Assembly: GCA_037903355.1 (NCBI GenBank)
Contig: JBAJFE010000004.1
Span: 2,790,001 to 2,854,000 of the forward strand
From: Trichuris trichiura
Taxonomy: Eukaryota; Nematoda; Enoplea; Trichinellida; Trichuridae
Direction: 5' to 3'
DNA: 64,000 bases
Within the stretch, counting starts at the first letter, position 1. Each line of letters begins with the position of its first letter. The translations under genes and the position numbers were made by a program. The notes below the pieces were generated by a model. It did not search any database. It was not told the DNA's origin and worked only from the letters and a program-made list of their open reading frames with translations. Below, piece after piece: positions 49,562-61,080 of the stretch.

Positions 49562-50285
49562 TTAACAGATTATATGTTTACCCACGCTCAGGAATAGCAA
49601 CTTTAGCATTTGGGAACTGCAGTGTTCAAGGAATGCTCCTACTGAAAATGTTCTCCTGCTCACGCAACAGAGACGACTTGTATAGCACCATTTTATTGAC
49701 GTTAGTGAAAACAAGAAACATATAAAAGAAGTAACTGCTGCTAATTTTTCGCTCTCAAAAGCAATACGATATCGTGAAGGATGTAACTGCATGCAAACTA
49801 TCTCATTTACCACCGCTCTAAGAAGGCAGAAATGTTTATGAAATATAAGCATTAGCCAACTTACAGACAATGGCATGAAACGGCAGTAAGCACCTAATAT
49901 TACTTAGAAAAAGCATCATCACCTGATCTTCTAGATAAGTTGGAAACAAAAAATTGCTCACAGTTTAAGAAAGTTATTATGAGCAGTTCATAATTTTCCT
50001 TTCATGAAACGACTGTATATTGCAACATGGAAAATTGTACTTTATCTGAAACACTTCCTTGAAGCAAAAGGAAAAGATAAATATTATTGCATTACGAGTA
50101 CAATTAAACTGGGCCGACGCAGAAAGCAGTTGCAGCAAACAGAACCAGCAAAAACTAGCTGTGCGCAGAACGAAATGAATATTACATCTGCCAGCTGAAT
50201 GTCTAAATGCAAAGGCAAATTGAGAATTAAAGGCTGACCACAGTTGATCTACGTGAGTATATAACCAACTGACAAAGCTGAACAT
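49562..50285 (-). CDS. Possible membrane-protein exons upstream of N8
   Basis: Minus frame 50285-49977 contains FCWFCLLQLLSAS and FKEVFQIKYNFPC, related to WFKKALQIKCHFPF in the gaps upstream of N4 and of orphan exon 1. Frame 49876-49562 is hydrophobic too (SFICFLFSLTSIKW). The position just upstream of a family promoter, on the opposite strand, is the same in each case. Exon joins cannot be fixed. Confidence 0.22.
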
Positions 50286-50330
50286 ACGTATGCCTTCTTA
50301 CGGGGTAACCTATGTTAAACAATACTGTAT

Positions 50331-50337
50331 TATAAAA
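50331..50337 (+). promoter_or_regulatory. TATA box of N8
   Basis: TATAAAA, 55 bases before the start codon, followed by TCAACTCAATTG. Confidence 0.55.
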
Positions 50338-50385
50338 TATCAGTTGAAAATGATACAACTAGAACTCAACTCAATTGAAGCAACC

Positions 50386-53021
50386 ATGATTTTCTTTTGC
50401 TTTCTCGCTCTGCCTTTCTTCGTGCAGGTACTTTAATTTCCCGTTATCAGCGGATGGTTTAATCTTAGAATCAAATCTCTCTTAGTCATATTTAGCACAT
50501 AAAGCATTTCTAATGATTAAACCGGAGTAAATCGCATTGAGAATGAATTGAGGCAGTAGTAATCATACCCTGCTCGCATTAATAATAGTAAGCTGAAGAC
50601 CCCAACATTTTCCACCGGATAGGAAATGACATGCTAGCTTTGCACCCGCAAAGGCCTCAGCTGCTTAAAGTGAAAATGGATTTCTTTCTTCATTCAAGAG
50701 AACTTATTTGTGCCTTTTACTAGTCAATATGGGGACAAGGAGACTATGGTTATCAGGCGGAAAAACAATCATTTGTAAATAAAGTGGCAAGTTTCTTCGT
50801 TACACAATTACGACCCATAAAGATTCTGGACTTCGATGTCCAAGGATACGGAAAATGCTCAAACGGAGGAAGACACGCATACGGAATAGCAAAAGTCATA
50901 ATGACAGTATCATGCCCATATCATGAAGTAGTAAGTACGCTTTACGCGTTGACAAACGTAGCAGTATGGAAGCACGTTATACGTGCCATAATAACAAACA
51001 AGCTGAGCATGCCAACATAAAAGTCATTGAGGCGTAACACGTGGCGTGTTACACCTACGGAATACGCTCTTAAAGCAGCTTCGTATGCAACTTCTCACAG
51101 TCTTCTAGTGAGTTCAACTTCTTCTTTGCTTATGCATAGTGTTCATGAACAGAGATTATGTTCGGCGGAATTGTCGGTGCCAAACAATACTTTCAGGTAC
51201 GGGCAGTGCTACTATTAATTCGACGTAAAAAATCATTGAGAACGTATCTTCGAACTTTAAAGACAACGTGAGAAAGGTTGCACGACGAATGTTTTTATTA
51301 GTGCTGAGGGAGCATTGTCATTCTTAAGGAATACTTTCGAGACTGAAGTCACGTCGCTCATTCTGCCACCCTAATAAGGACAGCGTTCCTTCTGTCTTTA
51401 GCCACTCTCCCTTTCAGTCTTTTTAAATGCATAACTTCCCCCTTTCATTCCTAAACAATCAATCTTTGTGCTGATTAGTCCCTCTGATTAGTTTGTGTTC
51501 AAACGCAACGTTTTCCGCATAGATTAGGTTACAAGAGAGCCAGGAATAGCACCATCTTATGACTGAGTGATTTAAGGTAGCAACAACAATAATCCTGAAA
51601 GTATGGCAACAAGCCTGAACGGCAAATTGTGCTTGCACGATGTATTCACTCCGGCTAAAAGGAGTTTTGCAAATTGAGCTTTGTAGGACCTTTGTGGCTT
51701 ACATGGCACCCAAGATGGCAAAACAGAGACGCTGACGGTGGTATGTCAATATGCAGGAGAAATAAATGATGAAGACGGTAACAATCCATTGGCTGGAGCT
51801 TGCTATCAGGAATGGAACACGAGCACAGAAGTAAGCGAATAGAAGATTGTCACATCAAAAATTATTTTACCTTTCTGCCTTTGTGGCCAATTGCATCAAT
51901 AAGCTTATTTGCATTGAAAATGAATGTAGGTGCTGAAAGAAGTGCACGCATGCTAATCAGTGCCGAATGAATTTTGGATTAATCTGTCTCATCCTTTAGA
52001 AGATACCCCAAGAAACGCTATGCAGAAAATGGAGGTATCGAGGTACCGATGTATGCTAAACAATAGGACTGAGAATTATGTAGAACAATCAAATGGACGC
52101 ATTACCATAGGTGCCGCAGCTAAAACTGCCGGAGCATGTGAAATCGCCATATTCACATATCCTGTTCTATAAAACAGCTAAGCTCGAATCTTTCAGCGGT
52201 AACATTGCAACTGATTCGAGTTCTGCTGCGCGCGCCGTTATGTTCGGAATTTCAGGTTATAGTTCAAAAAGTATGGAAGTCGACACTTATCGTCAGATAA
52301 AAAACACGCATGAAAGGACTGGATTTTCCGGAATGGGAAAACTGAAAACTTTTGGACCCAACTTCGCCCTTTACTTGCTTATAACGAGGTAAGTTGCATA
52401 CTTTACGAGAGATAATAAGAACCCAAGAAACGGTATGGCTAGAGGGCTCTCATTATAGCGTATTATTATAAGAACTTGTAGGAACTGTAGAACTGTAAGA
52501 AACCATATTCTTAAAGGTCTATCAACGTGATTCATACTTTCAGGGTCTCTCGTGGAGTTATAAAAGTCCTTATCGAAGATACTGAAAACTATATTGCACT
52601 GCCACAGGTATAAACTTCCGTGAAAAACCAAGCAACATACCATCTACCTTTAGTTTTGGCTAAAAGAAGGAACGATTGACTATGACATCATAACACGAAA
52701 ACTCTTAAAACTCAGTCAGTACTGCAAAGAATCAGAGATACGCTTAATGGCCAAAAACGGGCAGAAGGTAAGTGCGTTGCATTTTTTACTTCCTATGACG
52801 GCTGCTTTTAGTATCATACAGGTTATTTGAAAAATAAACATAACACGGACAACGCGTGGTTAGAGGGCGACATTATTCATGTGCATGATCCAATGGGGGT
52901 CTGCTTCAGTAACTTCCCAGTCCATGCTACAGCGAAAAGACGAAGATACAAGTGGCATGCATTGCCGCGATATATTACCATAAAAGATTTCGCTGAGTCC
53001 TTCGTAGCAAATTACAAATGA
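50386..53021 (+). CDS. N8: secreted NUDT9-H-like protein, 9 exons, intact
   Basis: Predicted exons: 50386-50427, 50724-50930, 51687-51830, 52000-52050, 52111-52198, 52256-52388, 52544-52607, 52654-52767, 52812-53021; 1053 bases, 350 residues, the same exon lengths as N4. The leader is MIFFCFLALPFFVQ. Exon 2 has YGKCSNGGRHAYGIAK; exon 3 has VVCQYAGEI and AGACYQEW; exon 4 LCRKWRYRGTD; exon 5 VPQLKLPEHVKSP; exon 6 HERTGFSGMGKLKTFGPN; exon 9 GYLKNKHNTDNAWLEG. The Nudix position reads LKEGTIDYDIITRKLLKLSQ, with no catalytic glutamates. In exon 3 the glutamate of the usual VECQY motif is missing. AATAAA lies at 53105. Confidence 0.83.
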
Positions 53022-53104
53022 GTGCAGTTTAGTAAAGAAACCCGACATTACTTTATACGGTGGTTTCCACAGTTATGAACGGAAATTTCGATTGGTTGTG
53101 GGCC

Positions 53105-53110
53105 AATAAA
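53105..53110 (+). terminator. Polyadenylation signal of N8
   Basis: AATAAA in GGCCAATAAAC, 84 bases after the stop codon. Confidence 0.6.
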
Positions 53111-53352
53111 CTCTTTCGCCCGAAGTACCCCTCTGCGATTGTGGAATTTCAATTAGAGAGTTGGCGGGATGAGACCCGGTGAACCCTGGAACTTAAGATG
53201 CACGACGCTTACTTTTGCACTGACGCAAAAAATTTGTAAAAGTTTTTATTTTAAAAATAGGGCATGTGTTAGCTACGCAAATCCTCCTAACATTATTACT
53301 GCCACGCATCGATAACTGAACTTTTGACTACCGCAATACACATTTCTTTCCG

Positions 53353-53961
53353 TCAGAACTGACTTAACCAATGGGGCCCCAACTGTATGAACTCTGTGAT
53401 AGGGTCGATAGATTTATGGTATGATACATAATACACATGCAATCTCTTGAAGGCTACCAGTTCTGTTCTAACTCGCTGCGCCAGTTTTGCCAATCGACAA
53501 TTTATTAGAAAGTGTGTTACTGAAGAGATCAGCAAAATCTGTGATACCAAAAACATATCAGCAAAACCTATGATACCAAAAACATATGTCCGCTTAGTGA
53601 GGACACTTTCATCCCAAAACTCAACTGCATGGCAGTAAGCATCAGCACCAGCAAGCGCGCGCTTGAACGTATGAAACAAAATCCACTGAAAAAAACTTTG
53701 CACATTTCTCTTCGAAAACTTTTATTTCTTAAATCTGTGAATATAATAGCAACAACAACCAAGAAGAGCAATAAACACAAGGAAACTGTTTCCCGCTTGA
53801 AGAAGGCAGTACGTAGGAAGAACAACAGCTTGCAGATATAAAGATAGGATAGTGCAAACCATACTGGAAAAGTTGCAACTTCGACTGCGATAACCTAATA
53901 TAAAATTTTGTGCCCTTGCACAGCGTGTATTCTGTGAAAACCGATACCTAAAACTACACAA
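53353..53961 (-). CDS. Possible membrane-protein exons downstream of N8
   Basis: Overlapping minus frames are hydrophobic: 53703-53353 has FGIIGFADMFLVSQILLI followed by a polar KLAQRVRTELVAFKRL stretch, and 53825-53568 has VSLCLLLFLVVVAIIF. This alternation is receptor-like, but two frames overlap, so at most one is real. No paralogous copy was confirmed in the window. Confidence 0.18.
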
Positions 53962-54199
53962 CTTACGGAATCGACTAAAGAAAAATAATGCTGTGATGGC
54001 AACAACGACTTAAGGAACGTTCACACAATTTCCATTTTAAAACTGCCATGATGCCGTTCAACCACGAAGAGAAGCTACAGGTCAGCACATAGTCCGCCTT
54101 GGCACTGTAGTCGCCATGCTATGCTTGGTGCGCCCAAGAGAATAATCTTTTACTTAACAGCAGGAACCGTAACACCAACGCGCGAACTAGTGAGAGAGT

Positions 54200-55553
54200 G
54201 GAAAAACAACCGCGTCAACAGCTAACGGTAGGTGAGGAGGCCAGTGACATTGGTGAACAATGCGTTTCGACTACGCAGCTGGACCGGTCGCTACTACGCC
54301 CCCCTCCCCCCAGATTTGCGACTGACGAAAGGGTAGGCAATCTGAAAATCCTGCTGGAGTACGTCGCAAGCGGTTGGAACGGGTACCGACCGTGCAAGGT
54401 TAACTTCTGCTGGCGTCTGAGGCAGTTCCTGCAATCTTGGCAGAGGTGGGCGGACCAGTAGCTTCAAGCTGACATGGGACGAAGAAGGCTAGTTTCAGCC
54501 TGTCGATTGACGCTGAGTCGACCCCAGCCTCCAGTTCGAGAAGATATGACTTGGCCCTCTCCTGAAAACGCGGTACGGGCCTCTGTAGGATTGTTGAAGC
54601 TAAGTTCTGTGGAAATCTGCCCTGACAAAAACGTGGGTGGCTGATGATAAAGAGGGGGAGATGAACATGGGACGCCCTGCAATAGGATGGTGCCAGGAAA
54701 TTTTCACTGAACGTAGCCGGGCGAAACCACGACGCACATTCTTTGCGAATTCGCTGTGGGGTTCATCAGGAAACCTATCAAAGTACTGGCCGGGGAGTCT
54801 GAGGCTTTCTCTAAGAGCCTGCTCTGCAACCGAAGTCTCGATAACTGGTTTAAAAGCGGCACGCATGCCCATGAGGACGACTGGTAGCGTGTCTGCCCAA
54901 TTTGGGTCGCCTTGAAAGGTGGCCATTAGGAAAGCCTTCAAGTCCCTGTGCATGCGCTCGACTAGCCCGTTCTGGTGAGGTTCTTAGGCCAAGATTGTGC
55001 CACCTTGAATCCCAAGCAGCTGACAGAGTTCACGCTAAGCATCGCTAACGAACTGCCGGCCGCGGTCGAAGGTGAATCGGAAGCAAGTGCCGAAACGGGA
55101 AATCCAGCATAGCAGTGTGCATGCACATTCTGTAGTTGTAGCGTCTTAGAAAGGGATAGCCTCAGGCTACCTCGCGTAGCAGTCGACGATGGTGAAAATG
55201 TACTGTTACCCCCTGGAGCACAGGAGAGGACCTACTATGTCGTCGTGGAGGGCCTCGAACCTGTTCGAACAGGCTGTAGGATGTAGTAGTTGAGTGCGCT
55301 GATGGCGTCCAACTTTTGATAACTGGCACCTGAGGCAACTGTTCCACCAAGAAGTTGTCCCAGCACATGTTCTGCCAAACGAGCGGTCAGTGAGCAAGCG
55401 TCTGGTTGCACGAATTCCGGGATAATGATTACCACGAAGTCCGCCTAACATGAGACGCCTAAGGGAGTGAGGGACCGGAGGACGAGAGATACCGGTCGAA
55501 ACATCTACCAATAGCTGCGCGGATGTACCTTCTAAGGTTCGGTGTTCTAACAT
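54200..55553 (-). mobile_element. Broken Gypsy-type retrotransposon pol (integrase region)
   Basis: On the minus strand, frame fragments read in integrase order. Near 55440-55330 there is a zinc-binding style segment (GIRATRRLLTDR, then NSCLRCQLSKV). Near 55270 comes the start of the core (RFEALHDDIVGPL). Near 54960 comes QNGLVERMHRDLKAFL, with the catalytic glutamate, then WADTLPVVLMGMRAAFK and LRLPGQYFD. Several frameshifts and stops separate these parts. It is more GC-rich than its surroundings. No LTRs were identified. It is a dead fragment. Confidence 0.7.
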
Positions 55554-55574
55554 AAGAGAGCGGTCACAAGTGTT

Positions 55575-56326
55575 CTAAAAAATTCCGTTTTTGAACGCCG
55601 TATCTTGTATGACAGTGATGATGACAGAAGCAGAAATCACTGAACAACCCACTTGGAAGATAAAATTGTGACGGCAAGAGCATTTAAGTAACACCCACAC
55701 AACGCACTTTCTGACAGTGCATCGCTGTTGAGGAAGCAAGAAAAGATAAAACAAGCACATGGATGGCTTGACGCAAACAGAGTATAAGCTAACGAATGAC
55801 GCCTAGTGCTTCTAGGTGCTCGACCCTAAAAAGACTATAACCTACTGAAAAGTGTTCAACGCGAAAAATATTAACGCTTTCACATGTTAAACTTCTGTGG
55901 CACCAGAAATGCCATGCTGAAATCAGTGTGGTTAGGAAATGGTCTTCATAAATGAGAGAAAAGATGTGACAATGTTTGCTACGCACTAACTTTGAAAACA
56001 AACGGTAAATGCTTTGCACGTGCGGTAAAAATAACAAATCTCTCACCGTTAAAAAAAGCCAGTGGAGGTGTAGTTCAGAAATTTTTATCCTCTGAATCTA
56101 CCATCCACTGCAAACATGCCGTTTTCGAAAAGCAGCTACGAAAAATAATGTAATAAATACCGAATGTTATTTCACAAGCATTGCGAATCGAAACAAGTGA
56201 ATGCACAAGGCAGGTGCAGCAGATAGAACAAACAAATTCACACATTTTGCAGAGTGACACAAATATTACCTGTACTATTTCAGCATCTAAAAGAACAATG
56301 AAAAGCAGGATAAGCAGGAAAAGCAC
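55575..56326 (-). CDS. Possible membrane-protein exons upstream of N9
   Basis: Minus frames are 56326-56075 (LFLLILLFIVLLDAE, then CSICCTCLVHSLVSIRN), 56046-55789 and 55760-55575, which ends SVISASVIITVIQDTAFKNG near a stop. Related frames occur upstream of N10. The final hydrophobic segment loosely resembles the last membrane helix of gustatory-type receptors, but no full gene can be assembled. Confidence 0.22.
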
Positions 56327-56412
56327 TCTGAAAACAACACATTGGCAGCAAAAGTAAGCGTTTAATACACTGATAATTTATTCCAGGTTATTATCCTAAG
56401 CTAACATTGGCC

Positions 56413-56420
56413 TATAAAAA
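56413..56420 (+). promoter_or_regulatory. TATA box and initiator of N9
   Basis: TATAAAAA with TCAGTT at 56442-56447. The spacing of 31 bases to the initiator A is that of an arthropod-style core promoter. ATG follows at 56462. Confidence 0.65.
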
Positions 56421-56461
56421 TCCGTGACAGATGAGGCAGCATCAGTTCACTTGAGGCAACA

Positions 56462-57923
56462 ATGGTTCTCCTCTGCCTTCTAGCACTTTCTCTGCTCGTG
56501 CAGGTAATTCAGTCTTCCATTATCTGTTAAGTGCTTCATAGTACGTAAGGTTTTCAGACAGTAGCGCTTAAAGCAAAAAGCATTTCTTATAAGTAACTTC
56601 ACATGGCAATAACAGCTGAAAAGAGCGTTCCCTTCAAGAACGCTTACCTAAGTCTACTTTACTGCGCTCGACATAGGCAGGAGGTGCGCCTACGTTTTAT
56701 CTGCTGCACATAAAAGTAAGAACAGATCACGTAAATGTTTCTCAGTCACAGAGTAGCTCTTTTCAAGGAAAGATGAGTTCTTCTTTTATACTGCAGATTT
56801 TATTTGCACTCATGTTTAGCCAGCAACACAGCAATCTCGAGAATGGAATAGTGAGCAAAGAGCATTTGAGCAAAGAGCGACGGATTATTTTGCGAGAAAA
56901 CTTGCACCAATCAGCATTCGGCGCATCAGTTTCTCAGGATTTGACAAGTGTCGACATGATGGCGCTTTAAATCCATACGGACTTATCAAGGCCAGATTGC
57001 ACGTAATGTGCCCGCTTGGAGACGCAGTAAGTAACTTAAACATATTGACAAAAGTGTGACAATACGGAACCAGACTCACTCTCCGATGTGATATGGACAC
57101 AGAAACTGAGCTCTGAATTTTATTTCTACGCATACCATTTCAGTTCAAGAATCAATTGCAGGGATGTACAATTAAAGTCACAAATAAAAGACCCACCTTT
57201 GGGACAGTTTTGTAAAGACTTTACGATCCTCCTCAAAAGCTAAACTCCTCATTACTTCTTTGCAGCACATAGCAACATAAGCCTTCCTCAAATGATTTGT
57301 CAGACAGACACAAACAGTGTTGGAAGCAAGCACACTACTGTTGTTGTTCCCGCGTAAAACTGTTTCCAAACAGAAGGCCTGTAGCCTTAAACACATTTCA
57401 TGATCAGTGTTTCCGTGTGCATTGAAGCGATACTTCTTTCAGATAAGGAATGTATAAAGATAATTTCTTATCCGTTGATCTGCCACATCCCTAAAGCTAC
57501 CTGAAGGCATAGCAGTTGGTCTGTTTTCAAGCAGATACGTTGTGAGACAATTTTTTTGTTCATTCATCCCGGTAGTCGATTTCGCTGCAAGCGTAACATG
57601 TGATTCCCTGAGCAGCCCAATAGGGAAGGCTACTGTGAGGAAAAAGTGATGCATTAAAACATTGTTGACTCAGCTAGCTCTTAAGGATGAATATTCAATC
57701 TTTTGTAACTGTTTTCACCAGCTTCATAGACTTCTTATCCAGCGATGGCTACTGCTGAAAAAGAACAGCCTTAGTTCCAAGACTATTAACTTTATGCTTT
57801 TGTATTGTACGTGATCTGACATCACTATGAGCATCAGTTATGGAGGAGCATAACGGATACCGTGCAATCATTGTTGTCTAATTCACATTTCCTTCCTAAC
57901 ATGAAGGCATGTAATTACAATAA

Positions 57924-57961
<38 letters not shown>

Positions 57962-59753
57962 TCACTCGTTCCCATTTCCACTTTTCTTTTTGCAAACGTC
58001 TAATACTTCAGAGAGACGAGAAGAAACGTTTTGCGGTTTCGTTACCCGTTATTTCATTAACGTTAATTTAACGAACAGGTTGCCAAACTGCAAAAAGTTT
58101 CATTTTGAAAAACGCGCCAGTTAAGAACGAAAAAAGAAGAGAGAAAATTAAGAGGAACGAGACTAATAATCTGAACGATGCATATAAGCTTTCATGTCAA
58201 ATCGACGTTTGTAATTTTCTTTGAAAGTCTTCAACCGCTTTGTAAATTCAATCGCTTTGCAGGCAAGTTGTGGATTATATGACACTCACAGTGACAACTC
58301 ACAAGTGAAGGTCGTGGATTGCCAGTTCGCAGGAGAGCTAATCAGATATGATCATGGCAGAACATTGGCAGCGTTTTGCTATCAAAACCATACCAAGAGC
58401 AGCAGTACAAGCAGGGAGGTAAGTGAGTAACGCATATAGCCAAGCATGGTTATCTCCGTACGATGCCGCTTGATGAACAGCATCATTATGTTTAAGAGCC
58501 GCCTAAAAGAAGGACTGTCAAGAGAAACCCAGGCACGCCAGTTTCCATTACGCCACCCTTGCACTAAGTGATCCTTTCTTATAGGAAATACCAGCTGGAG
58601 TGCTCTGCAAAAAATGGAGGTATCCAGGTACAGAGGTACGTAAATCACCAACGGATGGAAACTCGCCGAACGGCGCAAAGTGTGTGCGATCTTAGCTACC
58701 ACGGCTACAAGTGCCAGAACACTTGAAGTCCCCGCACTCAAGAGTTCTGTTGTATAAACCTGCTTCCTTTGAACCTTCCAGCGGTAAATAGCAGTTGGTT
58801 CGAACCCATATTAAGCACGGCAAGTTTACTGACATTTCAGGTTATGATCCACGCAGTCGCGACATTAGTAGTGAAAATAGGATAAAGAATCCTTATGAAA
58901 GGACTGGATTTGCTGGAAGGGGAATACTACAAAACTATGGGCCGAACGCGGCTATTAATCTACTGATAACCAGGTAGATACACCCTGTGCTAGATGCATG
59001 AGCAGTGAAGAAAAATTTCAGCAGAGATACTTTCTGCGTAGAGATAAGTACCTCTATGTAACTTATTTTGTCACTGAAGATTCATGATTCTGTGCTGTTT
59101 AACTTGGCTTCAGTTTTAAGACTCCACTGATGACTTATATTCTTTCACACTGAATCTTGAGAAAGCACGGAAATTTCATCTACAAGTCTTAATGCAGCGT
59201 AGGACTAAATTAACTACCACTTCTGACTTACCTGAAATCATGCCACTGTCATTACAAAAAGGTCGATTTAGGTACAGTTATGGTACAACAAAAGTACTTA
59301 TAGAAGACAGTGACGATTACACTGCTCTACCGCGGGTATGGAAATTCATGAATAATCCAATGCACCTTCATTTCCTTTCAGTTTTGGGTGAAAAAAGGAA
59401 CGGTTGATCGTGATCTCATCAAGAAAAAACTCCAGAAATTGAACTACCGCTGTAAGGCGTCTGAAATAAACGATATGGTCATAACCAAACAACAAGTGCG
59501 TTCGTTGTGATTTTCCCATTCGTGCAAAGGCTGTTTTTAGTATCACAGAGGCTATTTGAAAGACAAGCAAAATACAGACAACGCCTGGCTAGACGGTTTC
59601 ATTATTCATCTGCATGACAATTCTGCTGAAGGCTGCTTCACTCCGTATCCAGTTCACGCTGATGTCAGATCAAGACAGTACAGGTGGATAGTTTTGCCGC
59701 ATACTACTACCCCAAGAGATTTTGCGCTGTCTCTCGTGGCAAATTACAAATGA
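56462..59753 (+). CDS. N9: secreted NUDT9-H-like protein, 9 exons, intact
   Basis: Predicted exons: 56462-56503, 56820-57026, 58263-58418, 58585-58635, 58696-58783, 58841-58973, 59272-59335, 59382-59495, 59541-59753; 1068 bases, 355 residues. The leader is MVLLCLLALSLLVQ. Exon 2 uses a frame with no ATG (PATQQSREWNSEQ... FDKCRHDGALNPYGLIKA). Exon 3 has VVDCQFAGEL and AAFCYQN; exon 4 VLCKKWRYPGTE; exon 6 YERTGFAGRGILQNYGPN; exon 9 GYLKDKQNTDNAWLDG. The Nudix position reads VKKGTVDRDLIKKKLQKLNY, with no REx2EE. In exon 5 a CAG seen in N4 and N8 is CGG, removing a second possible acceptor. AATAAA lies at 59869. Confidence 0.83.
57926..57959. repeat. (AT)17 microsatellite in N9 intron 2
   Basis: Uninterrupted alternating A and T, 34 bases. 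Confidence 0.95.
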
Positions 59754-59868
59754 GCGTTTCTTAGAAATGGAACCCATTTTTGTTCCTTACTGACGTGATA
59801 GTTAGGACTGACGATTTCAACTGGTAGAGGTCATGGCTGCTTTGTTGCTTCTGTGTAATTTCTTGGTC

Positions 59869-59874
59869 AATAAA
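59869..59874 (+). terminator. Polyadenylation signal of N9
   Basis: AATAAA in TTGGTCAATAAACG, 116 bases after the stop codon, as in N4. Confidence 0.6.
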
Positions 59875-60229
59875 CGTTCTTCTCAGCGGTTTTTGCGGTC
59901 TTTCTGGCTGTGGAAGCTCAACGACGTGAAAAGGCGTTAGGATTTTGGTAAGCCTTGAAACGCTGTGTGCTCCAAAACGACTCTGAATGACTTTCACAAC
60001 AGTAGTAATATTGCAAAATTTTCCCGCCGAGGGCAATGGAATGAAACGCATGAGAACCTAATGATGTCTGGCTACGCCACGTTTTACCTTCCTAGCAATC
60101 AGCGGGCCCAAAATTTGTCAATCAGAATTAGGGCGATCAAGCGCTCGGAAACGTTCACAGGAGAGCGATGAAGCGAAAACGTTTGAGAATTTATGGTTTA
60201 AACCATTCAGATAAATGAACGTTCGTGAA

Positions 60230-60325
60230 ACGTCCATTCAAAGCTAATGATCTTTCAGCAACTGACCATTTCGTCAAGTGAGCCCTTCAGTAAACGTCCA
60301 CTCAGGCTAACGATCGTTCAACAAA
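60230..60325. repeat. Diverged direct repeat, period about 64
   Basis: ACGTCCATTCAAAGCTAATG at 60230 recurs as ACGTCCACTCAGGCTAACG at 60294, each followed by a GATC(T/G)TTCA stretch. There are two partial units only. Confidence 0.45.
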
Positions 60326-60563
60326 CGTTCGTACGGAAAGTAAACGTCTCCCGTTCGAAACAAGGCATGAAACTTTTGGAGGTCACCAAAGGGTTTAAGG
60401 AAGTGCAGCTACTACGCGTCGTGGACCTGTTTCGTCATCGCCTGTCACTCAGTCTTCTCGATGGTGGAATAGCACGATAGAACTCGCGAAAAGTGAACAA
60501 AATCACTGAAATAATTTATCACGTTTTCATGTTATGGATCATTAATGGCCATTACCACCATCG

Positions 60564-60594
60564 CTGATAGCGGGACAAGGTTAGTCCCGAAAGC
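60564..60594 (+). repeat. Penelope-like hammerhead-type box remnant
   Basis: CTGATAG, stem CGGGAC/GTCCCG, then AAAGC. It has the same layout as the boxes at 23.5 and 47.6 kb, but the first box is altered (CTGATAG for CTGATGA). No arms were recognised around it. Confidence 0.4.
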
Positions 60595-60679
60595 TACGAA
60601 ATCGCTAAGTGTGTTGTTCTGTATTTTTCCTTAATAATTGCTCATCCATCCGTTGGTAGGGCATTTGCTTCAGTTTAAT

Positions 60680-61077
60680 TTCAGACTCCATCAACGGGCT
60701 AGAGAACATACCGTATAGAAGTTATGAAAATCCATCACTCCGTTAAGAAACAGCCGGTGTTCAAGATTACAGGAAGAGATGGTAGAATTCCACAAGAGAT
60801 AAAACCGAAGTTTAGGAGCAGATATCAGCAGTTTTGGTTGCAGCGGCAAGTAGCTCGACTTTATACTCAGTTATGGGCTGTTGTGGAAACGTTTTTCATC
60901 ACGTTTCAATCATCATACTTAGCTGAACGTGGATTCAGTGTAGTTACTGACCTGCTGAATAAGAAAAGGAATCACCTGCAAATGGTGAAACGAGGCGACC
61001 TAAGAATAATGCTAAAAAATACTAATCCTGACTTAAAAAGGTTGATTCCATATGTGCAGTTACATCCTTCGCATTGA
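60680..61077 (+). mobile_element. hAT transposase C-terminal remnant
   Basis: A 117-codon frame from 60724 ends with FQSSYLAERGFSVVTDLLNK, then KRNHLQMVKRGDLRIML, then a HPSH terminus. This is the dimerisation-region layout of hAT transposases of the ZBED5/SCAND3-like kind. The N-terminal zinc finger and catalytic core are missing. The upstream start is unknown, and no ends or target duplication were found. Confidence 0.65.
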
Positions 61078-61080
61078 AAA

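Larger units (their letters stand above)
55565..57680. repeat. Duplicated block carrying N9 start (pairs with 61878-64000)
   Basis: From TGACAGTGATGATGACAGAAG onward this block is collinear with 61890 to the window end, covering upstream DNA, promoter, exons 1-2 and part of intron 2 of N9 and N10. Confidence 0.75.

Noticed and set aside
54200..55553. Reading the integrase pieces as a host gene or virus
   Set aside because: The order of zinc-binding, core and post-core motifs with many frameshifts fits a dead Gypsy-type retrotransposon.
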